Below, one piece after another: positions 52,720 through 64,000 of a stretch of 64,000 nt of DNA (positions within the stretch are counted from its first letter, which is position 1; every line of letters begins with the position of its first letter). The notes under the pieces are model-generated. The model worked only from the letters and a program-made list of their open reading frames with translations, was not told the DNA's origin and did not search any database. Location: assembly GCA_949317995.1 (NCBI GenBank), contig OX439051.1, positions 43,031,250 through 43,095,249 of the forward strand. Reading direction: 5' to 3'. Source of the DNA: Acholoe squamosa (lineage: Eukaryota; Annelida; Polychaeta; Phyllodocida; Polynoidae). Position numbers and translations under genes: made by a program.

Positions 52720-53130
52720 TAAAACGGCCTAATGAAAAGAAGCGGATTTGTCTTTTAAATGAAGTCTTTATGTCAATTTAAAGGGAAATTATGACTGGTT
52801 AAAGATGTCAAATCGAACCCATAATTCTGCCATAGTTAAGATTTTAAATAGGATCCAGTTTTGTGATCAAGCAAGTTGAAGACAGGAGAATTTTTAATGA
52901 TTTTCTTTTTTGAGATGCAAGGTTATGGCCAAGATTATGGATATTGATGCATTTTATATCAGTATAATAATTCAAAATTGTTTATTTAGACTCAAAGTCG
53001 GCGAGAATCACCGCAGAATTGTTTGGTCCTTTCTGAGAGCTTTGACTGGTCATAATTTCCCTTTAAATTGACGTAAAGACTTCATTCAAAAAGAAAATCC
53101 CCTTCTTTTTATCATACCTATCTATTGCAC
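52720..53130. repeat. Foldback element
   Basis: Left arm 'gaagtctttatgtcaattta' (about 52760) is the reverse complement of right arm 'taaattgacgtaaagacttc' (about 53063-53085); the arms extend through 'aagggaaattatgac' and 'gtcataatttccctt'. Loop about 240 bases. Confidence 0.75.
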
Positions 53131-53728
53131 AATAGGATAGATTATTGGAAAACAGGGAACTCCCTAACATTGGGAAGCTGGAGCAAGTCTCTGAGTGAAC
53201 CACAGGTCACAATTTTGGGGCTGTCTGTCAAACATCCGGGGGCCCTATAGAAAAAATAAATCCAAATATTTTCTGGACCATTTTTAACCAGAGAATGCAT
53301 GCAAACCATTCTTTTTTTATGTGCTATGCCATCTTCATATTATGAAGAGCTTTTAAAGTTTTGTTTCAACTTAGGTGTGGAGAATGGTTTTGTATTCTGT
53401 TCCTGATCTTAAATTAAAAATATGATTCCAATAGATCTTTTCAAGTCGTTTAAAATGGTACCTTGGTTGTCCTGATAACTCCTATGAATATCTTCAAAAT
53501 CAATTTGGAAAGACAAGTGAGGTTACAGCTGTGCATGATCACAACGTTCACACCTGCACAGGGTAGAGCCACGCACAGCATATATGTCAGTGCCTAATGA
53601 AAGGGAAGTGCAATATCTTAGGTTCCTGCCATTATTACACAAAAAGATGCCGGACTGAGAGATCTACTGGTTCATGGTCTAAACTGAGAACCAAAGACTT
53701 ATGCCTGTAAAGTGGCGGCCTTGCTTTC
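53131..53728. other. Unassigned sequence
   Basis: Nothing recognisable. Confidence 0.4.
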
Positions 53729-53895
53729 CAGTGGCGGATCCAGGATTTTGAAAAGGAGGGGGCGCGGCCCAAAAGGAGGGGACGCACCCCCTATTTTTGG
53801 ACAAATTTTGGGGTCCAAAATATGTAGTTAAACTTTTAAGTACTGGGCAAAAGGGGGGGGGGGTGCCCCCGAGCCCCCCTCTAAATCCGCCACTG
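53729..53895. repeat. hAT-like MITE, 167 bases
   Basis: TIR 'cagtggcggatccagg' and 'aaatccgccactg'. The G-rich interior 'ggaggggg(c/a)gc' recurs in the copy at 63500-63667. CTTTC flanks both sides. Confidence 0.75.
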
Positions 53896-54847
53896 CTTTC
53901 TGCCGGGTTTATTGAGTCTGCAACATGAGAGATTGTATAACTTTGACCTCTGGAATATATTGTCACCCGGGAGAATGGCTAAATAGATCACTTGCGTCAC
54001 AGGCATGGCAACAGGAATGTCTACTAGTGTAACTAGGGGTTCAGCAGATGGTGATGTGGGCTGCCAATATTTGGTATATTCCAAATTTGATTGATTGGGA
54101 ACATTTTGCACAAATCACTTTTAGGTACAATAAATATATCAGGAAGCTATTTCCTTGACAAACAGTTTTCAATATGTATTATTCAAGTTCCTGAGTCTAG
54201 GTGGGTGGAGACAGTTTTGGCTGATGGAAACCGGCAGAGATATCAGATCCTCAAAGGTTTATCCATTTTCAGAGGTTCAGGGTCCCTTCAAATTTAGACT
54301 TCAGTGCAGTTTCATATGTTGAGATATCCTTCCACTTAAAAAGTGTTTTAAGTGCCCTTAAATTTTCTGAGGTTGGACCAACGCCCAACTGACACCTCTG
54401 AACCGGAAGATTGATAGTATGGTTGGACCACAGGACGAATGGGATAGGTGTGTATATGGCATGAAACCTCCAGGGGAAAGATTAGGTGTTGATATCTGAT
54501 TATTAGTTGAATTATTCAAGTCCCAATATGCAGGTCCCCAGGTTATGGGTAGTTTTCCCAGTCAAGTCCCCAGTTACCCCCAAAACACACACACAGCTTC
54601 CCACATACTGCACCCAGTAAAGATCGTCAGCTGTGGTTATTTTTGCCCTGTTTCTGTGGCATGACGCGAAGCAGACGACATTTTCCTGTTCTCTAAAGAC
54701 AACCTCTGTCATGGTGGAACCCCAGTCCCCATACCAGCCACCAACTGGTGCTGCAAGCAGCGCTCTCATCTACCACCTCCCACGCATACCTCACCACCTC
54801 CCTGCACTCCATCTCTGGGTTTCATAGGACAACTTCCTTGGTGATAA
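53896..54847. other. Unassigned; one reverse ORF noted
   Basis: The minus-strand ORF at 54512-54769 has a non-repetitive composition and starts at ATG, but shows no recognised domain and no convincing splice frame. Confidence 0.3.
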
Positions 54848-55250
54848 TACCGTAGAGCCATGCGTATAAGCTGTGTCTGCGCATAAGCCGCACCCTGATT
54901 TCAGGTCTGAAATGGTGCTCATTCCTTCATTTAGTCTATACAAGTAAAATCTTGTGTATAAGCCACTACCAGAGTTTCTCGTAATGCGATAAGCAGCATC
55001 AGAGGCCTGAAATTGTGTATAAGCCGGAGCTTATACATAAGGTTTTACGGTACCATAAACCTCACCGATAAGCCACGCTTTATACTTGAAACAGAGCTGT
55101 AGGCTCCTACAGAAGCTATACGGGTGAACGGTATGCATGAGAAGAATGAACAATAAGAAAGCTGTGAAAAAATACATCTTTCTTATATGGTCTTGCTGAA
55201 GTCATGGTGCGCCTTGTACAGAAGGTGTGGCTTATACAACAGTTGTATGG
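54848..55250. repeat. Two adjacent family-B-like elements
   Basis: 54848-55052 runs 'taccgtagagccatgcgtat ... cataaggttttacggta'. The next (to about 55250) has 'ccgataagccacgctttata' and 'gtgtggcttatacaac'. 'gcataagccgcacc' words link them to 59584. Confidence 0.7.
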
Positions 55251-55517
55251 TGGGAATAGTGTCTGGTGGGAAAGACCATCATGTCACTGATCTCTGGGGA
55301 TTTAGCGGTGCATGCATGGGAACGTTCAACAATTATGTCACTGGCATTTAGGAATTTTTCAGGACCCACCCACCCCCTTGTCACTGTTTTTGTATGGAAC
55401 ATATAGAGTAACCCAAAGACCCCCACCCCCACCCCCTAAGCACTGACGTAATTGTTGAACGTTCTCCATGATTTGCCAGAAACCAGCTCTGAGGTAGGAG
55501 GCAAACTCTTGGGAAAT

Positions 55518-55796
55518 ACTGTAATACCCGCGTATAAGGCGCACCCCGCGTACTAGGCGCACCCAGACTTTAAGGATCCTCTAGAAAAATTCTAAATAAC
55601 TTCTGTTCTAATCAATGTATTTTCGAGATTCGAAAATCTATGACCACCTGAGACGTCCCTCAATGGCCTACAACCACTCTTGATTTTATTGGAGACCTTG
55701 GGAAGATTTTGCCCTCATTCTTTTCTCCTCCTTTAAGGCACTCTAGGGGCTTATCCTCGCATATAAGACTCGCCTTATACGCAAGATATAACGGTA
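55518..55796. repeat. MITE family B copy
   Basis: 'tactgtaatacccgcgtata ... cgccttatacgcaagatata' and terminal 'acggta'. Confidence 0.85.
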
Positions 55797-55854
55797 CATA
55801 TATATGTGTGTGGCAGCCTTCACATGACACTGAGGCCACCCTTAAAAATATGTT

Positions 55855-56245
55855 AGTTGCCTGTCCAGAGGCCTGGTGGACTTTTTTGTGAGAATGGGAA
55901 AATATTTTCCTGAGTTTTGAAAAAAAAAGAAATTTTTATCTATCAGCACAATAATCTAGGTTTCTAAATCTTGGAACTTGATGGCAAATTCATGCCATCC
56001 CCGCTTACGATGTTCATGACAAATACAAATATTTTCCTAAAAAAAAATTCCCCTCCCCCACTCATGGGTTCAGGGATGAAAGTCTTCAGGGAATTCCCTG
56101 ATTTCAGGGATTTTGAAGTTCCAAGGCCCTGTACATTCATATATAAACCCAGGTTTTTGGGGCGAATATTGGACCATTTCAGGGATTTCCGTGCTCTATG
56201 ACTTTCATCCCTGTGGGTCTGAAACGGACCTATTTTTAAGGGTGG
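55855..56245. repeat. Dispersed repeat with a nested second repeat
   Basis: The outer part shares 'cctgtccagagg' and 'taagggtggcct' with 50036-50300. The inner part 56070-56215 ('cagggatgaaagtcttcagg ... gactttcatccctg') has inverted ends and recurs partly at 61819-61910. Confidence 0.6.
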
Positions 56246-57184
56246 CCTGATGGGTATCAGTGGTTTCTCCTCGGTTTGCCCTATGGATCATTGGATGTGG
56301 GGGTGTGATTGAGGTGGGTACGAAGATATCAGGGATGGGGGTGGGAATGTAAGGTTGACTGGGGTTAGATATCCCCTATTGTACCAGATAAAGCTCATCA
56401 TGCAGTTTTACAGCTAGAGATGAGGTAAGTGGTCTTTGGTCAGACATGGTGGGAGGATAGTCAAGATACCGCTAGGTACAGAGATATGGAGAACAAGATG
56501 AAAGAGATATTCTATTGTTGTCTGGAGAGAATTAGAAATGGGGGAGGTTGGATTTGGGACAATCATTGAAAAAGGTTGATGGAAAATAAATCGGAAGGAA
56601 AACCATTCACTGCTGAGGGGTAATATATCGTATATAAGGTACTGGTATTAGTCCCATGTAAAACATCCAAGGCTTCCGCTGCCTAGTCACACTATGTCTA
56701 AGTTAACCGATCCGCTACTGTGGTCGGAAATAACATAATGGTAAACTAGTATTTAATGTAGTGCCCCGTATAAGCATAGAACCTTAGGATATGTGCCCAC
56801 GTTGAATTATAATAAGCGATGGGGCCATGGTATTCCTGAGTTCTATAGGTGTACTTTGAAATGTTGTCAGACTTAAATAAGCGCCGGTCTTGTGTAATAA
56901 ACGGTGTGGAAGTGGCCGGGAAAGTATATTAGATGAAATAAGCACTCAGGCGCTCTTAAAGGCAACTACGGTAGTCATTAATGGTGATAGAGACCTACAA
57001 ATATCCATTTACTGCGGCCATAGGTTTCCCTGTAAGGTATTGGCTGTTAGCCTGGTTTCTACATACGGTATATGAGACTACGACGTAGCATGGTGTTTAC
57101 ACTGTCCCTCTACTGTGTGTGGGTTAGAAGTACAGGAAGGTGACAACTAACATTAACCTCCTATCATTGTCACCACTACAAGCG
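56246..57184. other. Unassigned sequence
   Basis: No supported gene or repeat. Confidence 0.4.
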
Positions 57185-57522
57185 CCGTAAATACATGGGT
57201 GCTCTATGCTAATTGGGCGTCATGATGTGATAAGTGCTGGTGAGTGTTTCATATCGGCACACCTGTCCTCCCTCCAGAATCAACCCCATAGGGTTGGCAT
57301 GATGCAAGAATGCAGACCAGCTGCAAATTTCTTTGCCTACGAGAAACAAATTAATGCACTGCATCGTAAAAAAAATTCCAGTATCCCCATAAGTGTCAAA
57401 AATTCTTATTTCCCCCCCCTAAAAGACCCATAGAGAAATTAGGGTAGGGCCAAAAAATTAGGGTAGCTAGTGTTACCTGAACACCACATTTAATGCACTA
57501 TCGGCCCTTAAAGGGTTTTCAA
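57185..57522. repeat. MITE family A copy with a family D fragment inside
   Basis: 'gccgtaaatacatgggtgct ... ggcatgatgcaagaatgcag', interrupted near 57403-57486 by 'attagggtagggcc ... gttacctgaaca', then 'gcccttaaagggtt'. Confidence 0.6.
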
Positions 57523-58177
57523 GACTGGATGGAGGAGGTAGGGGTTGGTTAGGCCTAACTTAGGGTTTCAGTATCAAAGCTGAAGGAAATATCGCTAATA
57601 ATGTCAGTTATCTGATGCTGCATAGAGTATGAATGTTTTCTGCCCACTCAGATTCGGTAGGTTTCGGTAGGTGTGCATTCATACCTTGTGACAAATAATG
57701 CGCATTCAAAGTATTAAGCTCTTGTTGTGATTGAACCCGCCCCCCAAAAAGCAAAAAAACAACAACAAAACAAACAAAAACAAACTTTAATGTCCAAAAC
57801 TACACAACGACACTAGATATTTAACGGTTTATCTCTTATATTTATGGAAATGTAAATTGCAATACTCAGCAAACTTCAGGTTACATATATACCCCCCAAC
57901 CGCCAGTGTTGACAATGAGGCCTTACACAAATAATTTAAGTACTGGGATTACAAATAACTAGAGCTGTGGGCGTGGAAATTGAAATCAGAATAAACCTAC
58001 AGAAACGCTCCTCATGTTTTGTAAGCCTTTACTCTACTTTAAATTTTAAAGTAATAAACACAAGAGACAATGATAAAGTGAAATAACAATACACAGTGAA
58101 TCCTATTGTCATATATATCTATTACAGGATGGGTTAAGTAAGGGGTAGGGGAGACCACTTCAGTGTGCAACATTTAC
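57523..58177. other. Unassigned sequence
   Basis: Nothing recognisable. Confidence 0.4.
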
Positions 58178-58462
58178 TACCGTAATGCCCTGCGTATAAG
58201 GTGTTCCCCACGTATAAGACGCACCCAGACGTTATGGATCTGCTAGAAGAATTGAGAATGAAATAACTTATGTTCTACTCAATGGATTTTCGAAATTCAA
58301 AAACCTATAGGTAGCTAAGACATTCTCCAGTAGGTTAAAACCATTTTGGAATATATTGGGAGCTTTGGGGAGATTTTGCGCTCAACTTTTTCTCATCCCT
58401 TACAGTGCACCAGGAGCCTATCCTCACATACAAGACGCGCCTTATATGCGAGTATTTCGGTA
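58178..58462. repeat. MITE family B copy
   Basis: 'taccgtaatgccctgcgtat ... cgccttatatgcgagtattt' and terminal 'cggta'. Confidence 0.85.
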
Positions 58463-58664
58463 GTAATGGGAGTACTTTTAGGTCATGAGAACATATTTTT
58501 TTTTAATATAACGGTAATTGTAGTTAAGTAGAATGGAACCAATACAGGGGCAATAATGCACCTGCATGCAATATACATGAACCATTTCCTCATAAACCAT
58601 AATACTGCAAAAAGGGAAACCCCCTCATCCCCATCCCTACCCTATGTAGTCACTTCAAGCCATT

Positions 58665-58910
58665 AAGAACCAAATGATGCCTCAAGCTTTGTTTCACCAT
58701 TCTTGGTTGTCATGATGCACCAATACAGTACTGGTGAGTCCACCTGCTCCACTGCATTGGGGCATGATCCCATCCCTCCAGACGTGTATCAATCCCGTAG
58801 GGTCGGCATGATGCATGAATGTAGCCCTGGTGAGTTACTCACCAGGGCTACATTAATGCATCATGCCGACCAATGGACGTGAATGCTCTATACATCCTTT
58901 AAATGGTTAA
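58665..58910. repeat. MITE family A copy, fullest example
   Basis: The core is a palindrome, 'gcatgatgcatgaatgtagc' against 'gggctacattaatgcatcat', with a short loop; it ends 'catcctttaaatggttaa'. Confidence 0.75.
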
Positions 58911-58995
58911 CTTGAAACCGCCCGTACCCCCTCTGATGGGGGGAGAGGGAACCTCGGGGAGCAGCTCGCGGCGTGACGCAGTCATTGATTTGTAC

Positions 58996-59003
58996 TATAA
59001 ATA
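58996..59003 (+). promoter_or_regulatory. TATA-like box in a CpG-rich stretch
   Basis: TATAAATA within a locally GC/CpG-rich segment (58920-59110). It could drive a plus-strand transcript, but no coding exon follows. Confidence 0.25.
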
Positions 59004-59031
59004 ACTCAGCACCGTGCGGCGAGCAGCTCAC

Positions 59032-59079
59032 CTTGACAACAAGCCGACAGGATGGCGCCACACAGACAGACGCCGCCAT
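59032..59079 (-). CDS. Candidate first exon, reverse strand
   Basis: Minus-strand ATG at 59079 opens exactly 16 codons (MAASVCVAPSCRLVVK) to a donor AAG|GTGAGC. The CpG-rich setting and the hydrophobic, basic start suit a mitochondrial or secretory leader. The following exons were not found. Confidence 0.25.
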
Positions 59080-59149
59080 AACCCCCGACCCCACCTCCTA
59101 CAACGGTAGGACGGGGTATGCGGTGGTTGGGGGGTTAAAACTCTCAAAA

Positions 59150-59350
59150 TCCTGATTGTGCTTGTATGCACCATGCTCTTTTATTGTCGTGGTGATTGAA
59201 TGTACTCCTTAGGAGTAACTCACGAGTGACTCCTTCATACATCATGTCAACTTCATGAGGTGGAGACGGCCTGAAGATGTCGGCATGATGCACCAATCGT
59301 CTACTTACCTGTAACCAGAACTGCATCATGCTGGCCAAGGGGGTATAAAA
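59150..59350. repeat. MITE family A copy, diverged
   Basis: 'gcaccatgctcttttattgt', 'ttcatacatcatgtcaac', 'ggcatgatgcaccaatc' and 'gcatcatgctggcc'. Confidence 0.5.
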
Positions 59351-59583
59351 CGCAGGGTACAGGGGGCAAAGGGTTACACAATGAGATTGTGCACACTATG
59401 ATCAGTATAAGTTAAGATCATATACACAGGTATGATAGTTATAGTAGGACAAACCAGTATTGTATACGCTATTTATAGCAAAGGTTGTACATGTATTAGA
59501 AAGTGGGTGGGTGTGGGGGGGGGGGAGGGGTTCGCATGTGACAGGAATTAAGATAGGACGGATGGTATACACACAAATATTAA

Positions 59584-59766
59584 TACCCGTAAATTCTCTC
59601 GTACAAGCCGCGGCTTATACCAGAACCCATATCAAAATGAGGCTTATAGAATCAGCCCAAAGTCAGGGTGCGGCTTATATGAGGTTTTTTTTACACCATA
59701 AAAAAGTACTATATGTGGCTTATAGCCTTCTCTCCAACTCAGGGTGCGGCTTATACGAGGGAGAGT
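59584..59766. repeat. Family-B-like element
   Basis: 'tacccgtaaattctctcgta ... gtgcggcttatacgaggga'; internal 'cagggtgcggcttata' twice. Confidence 0.65.
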
Positions 59767-61367
59767 CAGAGGCAGTTGTGGTGTTACGGCACACTTCCAA
59801 CATCTAGGTGCGCTTCACCAACAAGGTTCAATAGATTGACCTAATAGAAGTCAACATGAAATAAGTTTTCTCTTCTCCTTTAAACTAGGCAAAACTATGC
59901 ATAGGTGAGCAATATACCATTCTTAAAAGAACTCTCATACATGTAGGGTACTAAACACGTGGACCTTATCTGTAACAGTCACCGAGACACAGGAAGTAAT
60001 TCCAGGACAGCACAGAGCTGTATTTTAGTCACCTCGTCTCAACTCTCTCAAGGCACGAGCAGCACAGCTAATAACATCACATCCCACCTTTAATTACCAA
60101 ACACTGCATTTTCTTTAATGTCCCTAGATAAGTGAATCACTGTCACACTGAGACATTGTGTCATCTCTTAATATTAAAATGCTAGAATCATAACAAAATG
60201 CAGTGTTAGACTAGGTGAGGATCATAGTACACGATGTAGACGTCAGGTCGTCAAAGTGAGATACATTGTTGGCGTATTGTGCTGAAGCCAGTGTTGACTG
60301 TATGTGGAAATAGACAGGTGAACTCTTTGATATACATACTGGTACCTCCTCACCTGTACCTCATATATTGCCATAATGGACTTTTATAGTTACTTCACTC
60401 ACCTTCAGACATGCCACTTTTTCATACTGGTTTACCAGGAATTCCTTGTTTATGGTAGAAATTTTTGTATTGGATTATGTTAATTACCTGGCAATAGGTG
60501 TTCAAAGTCGGAACTCTTCCTGTTCTTCGTTGGCCAGGGAGTGGCATCTCAGCAGCTTACATTAAATGTTATACAATAACTAAGATAGATAAAACAGAAC
60601 AGATTTATGGGTGTTCAAAAAATCGAGAGAAATGTTAGCTTCTTGAAAACAACAAATCATGCATGTAGATATTGAAGGAGGTTGTCTCCACTAAATAGAG
60701 TTTCGAGATTTGAGATTTTGTTACATAAATCTTTATTTGCACAGTGCACTATTTACAGGATGAAGTAGACAGGTCAGATTTCCATGATTTATCATTGAGA
60801 CATGAATACATTGGAGACTATCTGGCAGACTGTTGACAGATGTTGTCCCATTCAGCCGTCACTCACGACATGTAAAATGACCCACATTGCCCATGGAGCG
60901 CCAGAGTTCCTCAGTAAATTAAAACAGGGTTAAGATGTGATTTATTAACTGTCGCAGACACATGGCTGAATGGTTCCCGCCATGTCTGGGGGTGAGTCAG
61001 CGTCCCGTACCTTGGCGACATAGGGGTAACCATGGCGGCGCCATCCCTGGGTACTAACCTTGTTACCATGGAGACGGTGACATGTGAGGGGATTCCCCTG
61101 AGCAGCAGTCAGGAACCCCCCCCCCATCCTTGTAACCCCCATGAACCTTACAGGCTTTTTACACTCTCCTTATTCCCAACCACCCACCCCATCCCCTCAC
61201 ACATCCTCTCAGCCCCAGGCAGTCTCCTCACTCTTTAGACCCAAATGGTTGTGCACACTTGAATTGAGTACTAAAAATACTTATGAAAGTTATCATTACC
61301 CTTCACCCCCGTTATTGCATCTCCAGCCTTTACCGTTGTACTTCACCCAACCTTGAATGCACACACC
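59767..61367. other. Unassigned sequence
   Basis: No supported gene; see the rejected list for a reverse-strand terminal-exon idea at 60945-61097. Confidence 0.35.
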
Positions 61368-61505
61368 CCTAACCCGGTAAGGGCCGCTAATGCATTACTG
61401 CATCATGCCCAGTGGTCGTCATGATGTGACATGAATGAAGTGCTTGCGAGCCTGCTTGCCAGCACTTCATTGGCGCATCAATGTATTAGCGCTTTTTAAA
61501 GTGCT
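61368..61505. repeat. MITE family A copy
   Basis: 'taacccggtaagggccgcta ... gcatcatgcccagtggtcgt ... ttcattggcgcatcaat'. Confidence 0.6.
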
Positions 61506-63068
61506 AAGGCCTTCATCAAAACACCAAAGGCACATCCCATGCAATAAAGCAGGGACCTGCAAGGCTCTGTAGGCCAAACAACTAAAGATAAATGGCAGAC
61601 CACATTTCCGAAAGGTCTAGACCTCCTCTCTCTACCTGATAACATGAATGCATGGTATTATGGAATTATGAGACCATAAAAGGGCAGTGTTAACATGGTC
61701 ACTTTCAGCAATTTCTTAAATTTGTCCATTGCTGTCCTCACTATAAGTTTTAAGGGTTTGCTATGGAGGGCTCTTGCAAAATCGCCATGGTAGATACATA
61801 AGAAAGTCCTGCACCTTACAGGGATGGAAGTCTTCAGGGATTTCCCTGATTTCAGGGATTTTCAATTCCCAAAGCCCTATACTTTCCTATACAAAATCAA
61901 AATTTAGATGGGTTTAGAATGATCACTCAAAAAAACTAAGCATTCCAAATGATGGTTAAAATGTGAGAGCCCACCAAAGTAGGGGTGTCACACAGTCCCC
62001 CCATAGAATGTAGGCTATTTAGCTGCTCCCCTCAGTGTAGCAGTGTGGTGTTTTACAAAAAGAGCCTCCTCTTCCATAGGCCCTAGAAGCCAAATGGATA
62101 TTAAGATACAGAAATGGCAGACCCCATCTGAAAAGGGTCTGAGTTCCCTTGTCCCAAACTATAGGACTGTTGTATGGGTTTCAGCCTTATGAGACCATAA
62201 ATGAGTTTGTTTCAGAGATTTGATTCCAGCAACTTCCACATTTTATCCCCTATTTGCCACCAGGTGGCCCCTCAGTCTGTATCATTGCATACCTTTGTTG
62301 ATTGTACAAAGAGAGTATTGTCCGTAGTATTCATGTTTCAGATTTGAAAGCAATCAGACTTGTAGTTAAAGTTCTATAGCTCATCATATTTTATAGTCTA
62401 ATATGCTTCTAAGACAAAGCTATTATTCACTGCATTTTAGTAATTTTGTCAATTTCATACAATCTAATATCGGATAACTGCTGTGTAAATAGGTGTAAAA
62501 AAAAAGTTGAGCATTCCTCCTGAGATATCATGTATGAAATCCTTTACACCTGACCTAAATATTTATCAACTTGTATAGGCTTGAAAATGGCAGAATGTTT
62601 ATCAACACAAGTTGTTAGTTTGGAATTATTGAATGATTTTGCAGGTTTGGAGGGTTCCTGGTCAAATTTAAATGCATGTGAATGTAGTTCAAATCAATTT
62701 CCTTCTAGTACCCATATCATAGAGTATGAGTACAATGTTTCCTGACATTATATCTATAATGTTTTTGCTGTATGAGCCTTCTGAAAATGCTCCAGTGGCT
62801 ATGAGCAAAAGGTGTCAACTTTAGGGCAAACCTTCACCCATGAAAACTGTCATCCTGTAACAAGTTCCCAATGGATCTTAACAGGACTTATACCATTGGA
62901 TTCCAACTTATCAGGCTTTCTAATGAATAGCGTTTCAACTACCTGTGTTAGGTTTTTGAAACATAGTTGGGGTACCTACTTTATGTGTTTGGGTTCCACG
63001 GGGAACTGTCACGGAATAGAAAAGTGGGAGTATGTAAAAAACTTTGGACACCCATTATGCCTCACTTT
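61506..63068. other. Unassigned; two loosely similar segments
   Basis: 61580-61740 and 62060-62240 share 'atggcagacc', 'gaaaggtct', 'atgagaccataaa' and 'cagcaa(t/c)tt', which suggests an old duplication. No gene. Confidence 0.4.
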
Positions 63069-63201
63069 GGGCACTTTCGCTTGCCCCGATCCGGTTAACC
63101 CGGTTGACTGGCTGTACCCATCGGGCATACACCACAGCTACACCCCGGATGTACCAGATCAAGTCACCTGGTTAACCAGGTTGGGTCGCGCGAAAGTGCC
63201 C
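63069..63201. repeat. Small palindromic element, 133 bases
   Basis: Perfect 12-base ends GGGCACTTTCGC and GCGAAAGTGCCC; inside, 'ggttaacccggtt' faces 'aaccaggttaaccagg'. Confidence 0.75.
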
Positions 63202-64000
63202 TTTAATTAGACAGGAACAGGAAATACTACTCACACTTCAAGCATAGGCTGCATTTTTCTAGTGTGAAACGTATACTTGAAGAGTGACAAGTTCAGGGTC
63301 ATTCTACTGGTTACCAGTGCCATGATATGGCGCTAGGTACGGGTGTAACCCTATGGCAGCCCAATAGCCCGGGGTGCTTAGCATGCTGGTGGTGTCACTG
63401 TGTGAGTGGGGTAGAAGTGGGGATGGGAAGTGAACAGTGGGGTCTACTTGTCTGGGATTACAGCTGAGTGGTCAGCTGTGTTAACGGTGCGGCAGTGACC
63501 AGTAGCATATCCAGGATTTTGAAAAGGAGGGGACGCGCCCTTAGTTTAGCCATTATTTGAGGCTAAATCCTAGGCTTAACTGAGCCAAATAAACTCTAAA
63601 TTACAGGGAAAAGGGAGGGGGCGCACGCCAACCCCCCCCCCCCAAAGCCTGTCTAGATCCACCACTGTGCAGGGCTTGGTATAAGGCAACTGATGAATTT
63701 AGAAAAATCAAAGCAAACAAAAAGAAATCAGCCAATACCCCGTTATAAACAGCTAGGGGAGAGGGATTGTATTCCCATTGCAATTTTGATTTTTAAAGAT
63801 CCCCCTCCAACTCCCCTCAAAAATACGATTTTGCTTTTCCTCCCGATCCCGCAACTGCTCATTCGAACACATCCTTATATTTCCAAAAAAATATAGCCAC
63901 CAATGGCAGACAATCCCACCCATATACTACTACCTAGCTATAAGTGGCCAGACTACATGACCTGATTCTGAGGCCTCTTTGTCTGTACTACTATATAACA
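63202..64000. other. Unassigned, except an hAT-like MITE
   Basis: Nothing else recognisable. Confidence 0.4.
63500..63667. repeat. hAT-like MITE, second copy
   Basis: 'cagtagcatatccaggattt ... agatccaccactg', sister of 53729-53895. Confidence 0.7.

Noticed and set aside
54512-54769. 85-codon minus-strand ORF as a conserved exon
   Set aside because: Non-repetitive composition caught my eye, but there is no known motif, and the acceptor sites in the neighbourhood (for example 'gttgtctttag') run into early stops in some frames. Not enough to call.
60945-61097. Terminal coding exon on the minus strand
   Set aside because: An acceptor-like 'gactgctgctcag', an open frame and a TAA overlapping AATAAA look suggestive, but there is no upstream exon or recognised sequence.

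Overview
The window looks like a repeat-dense stretch of an invertebrate animal nuclear genome. The evidence is spliced genes with GT-AG introns, two Ty3/Gypsy-class LTR retrotransposons, a tRNA-derived SINE, a LINE fragment, dozens of short inverted-repeat elements (MITEs) and several minisatellites. A lancelet-like or other marine invertebrate is my best guess, but the sequence does not settle the species. I see no rRNA or tRNA genes, no operons and no CRISPR array.

Layout. 1-1057: unassigned sequence, then the left part of a MITE (family A here). 1058-17460: one very large (16.4 kb) retrovirus-like LTR element. It has near-identical LTRs, gag, pol (protease, RT, RNase H, integrase), a small accessory gene that looks spliced, an env-like gene resembling the errantivirus/baculovirus F type, and about 2.9 kb of post-env sequence with overlapping short ORFs. 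It sits inside a family A MITE whose right part resumes at 17461. Several reading-frame breaks interrupt its genes although the LTRs differ by only two substitutions and one 24-base indel. 17461-23220: MITEs, an AT microsatellite and unassigned sequence.

23221-36301: the best host gene, four exons on the + strand with compatible phases. They encode a 204-residue single-pass membrane protein with a signal peptide and six Cys in a Shisa/STMC6-like pattern. Its 7.9 kb first intron holds a second, compact, young Mag-like Gypsy element (23505-28776, 5-base target duplication), a reverse-strand remnant with a recognisable NADAR (YbiA-like) domain, a foldback element and a SINE. A family C MITE lies in its 3' UTR, and a sister copy lies inside the Mag-like element.

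36549-64000: no gene I can support strongly. This part holds repeats: a 44-bp minisatellite cut by a family B MITE (TA duplication verifiable against neighbouring units), a LINE endonuclease fragment with a poly(A) end, a cluster of MITEs at 45.2-47.4 kb, 65-, 13- and 76-bp tandem arrays at 48.9-51.6 kb, and many further MITE copies. Two weak first-exon candidates lie at 44527 (+) and 59079 (-).

In the two LTR elements the genes act together: gag forms the particle, pol matures it, copies the RNA and integrates the DNA, and in the large element the env-like protein could have allowed cell-to-cell spread. The MITEs are non-autonomous and carry no transposase here. Family letters A-F are my own labels for this window. 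Domain calls come from reading motifs by eye; no database search was run.
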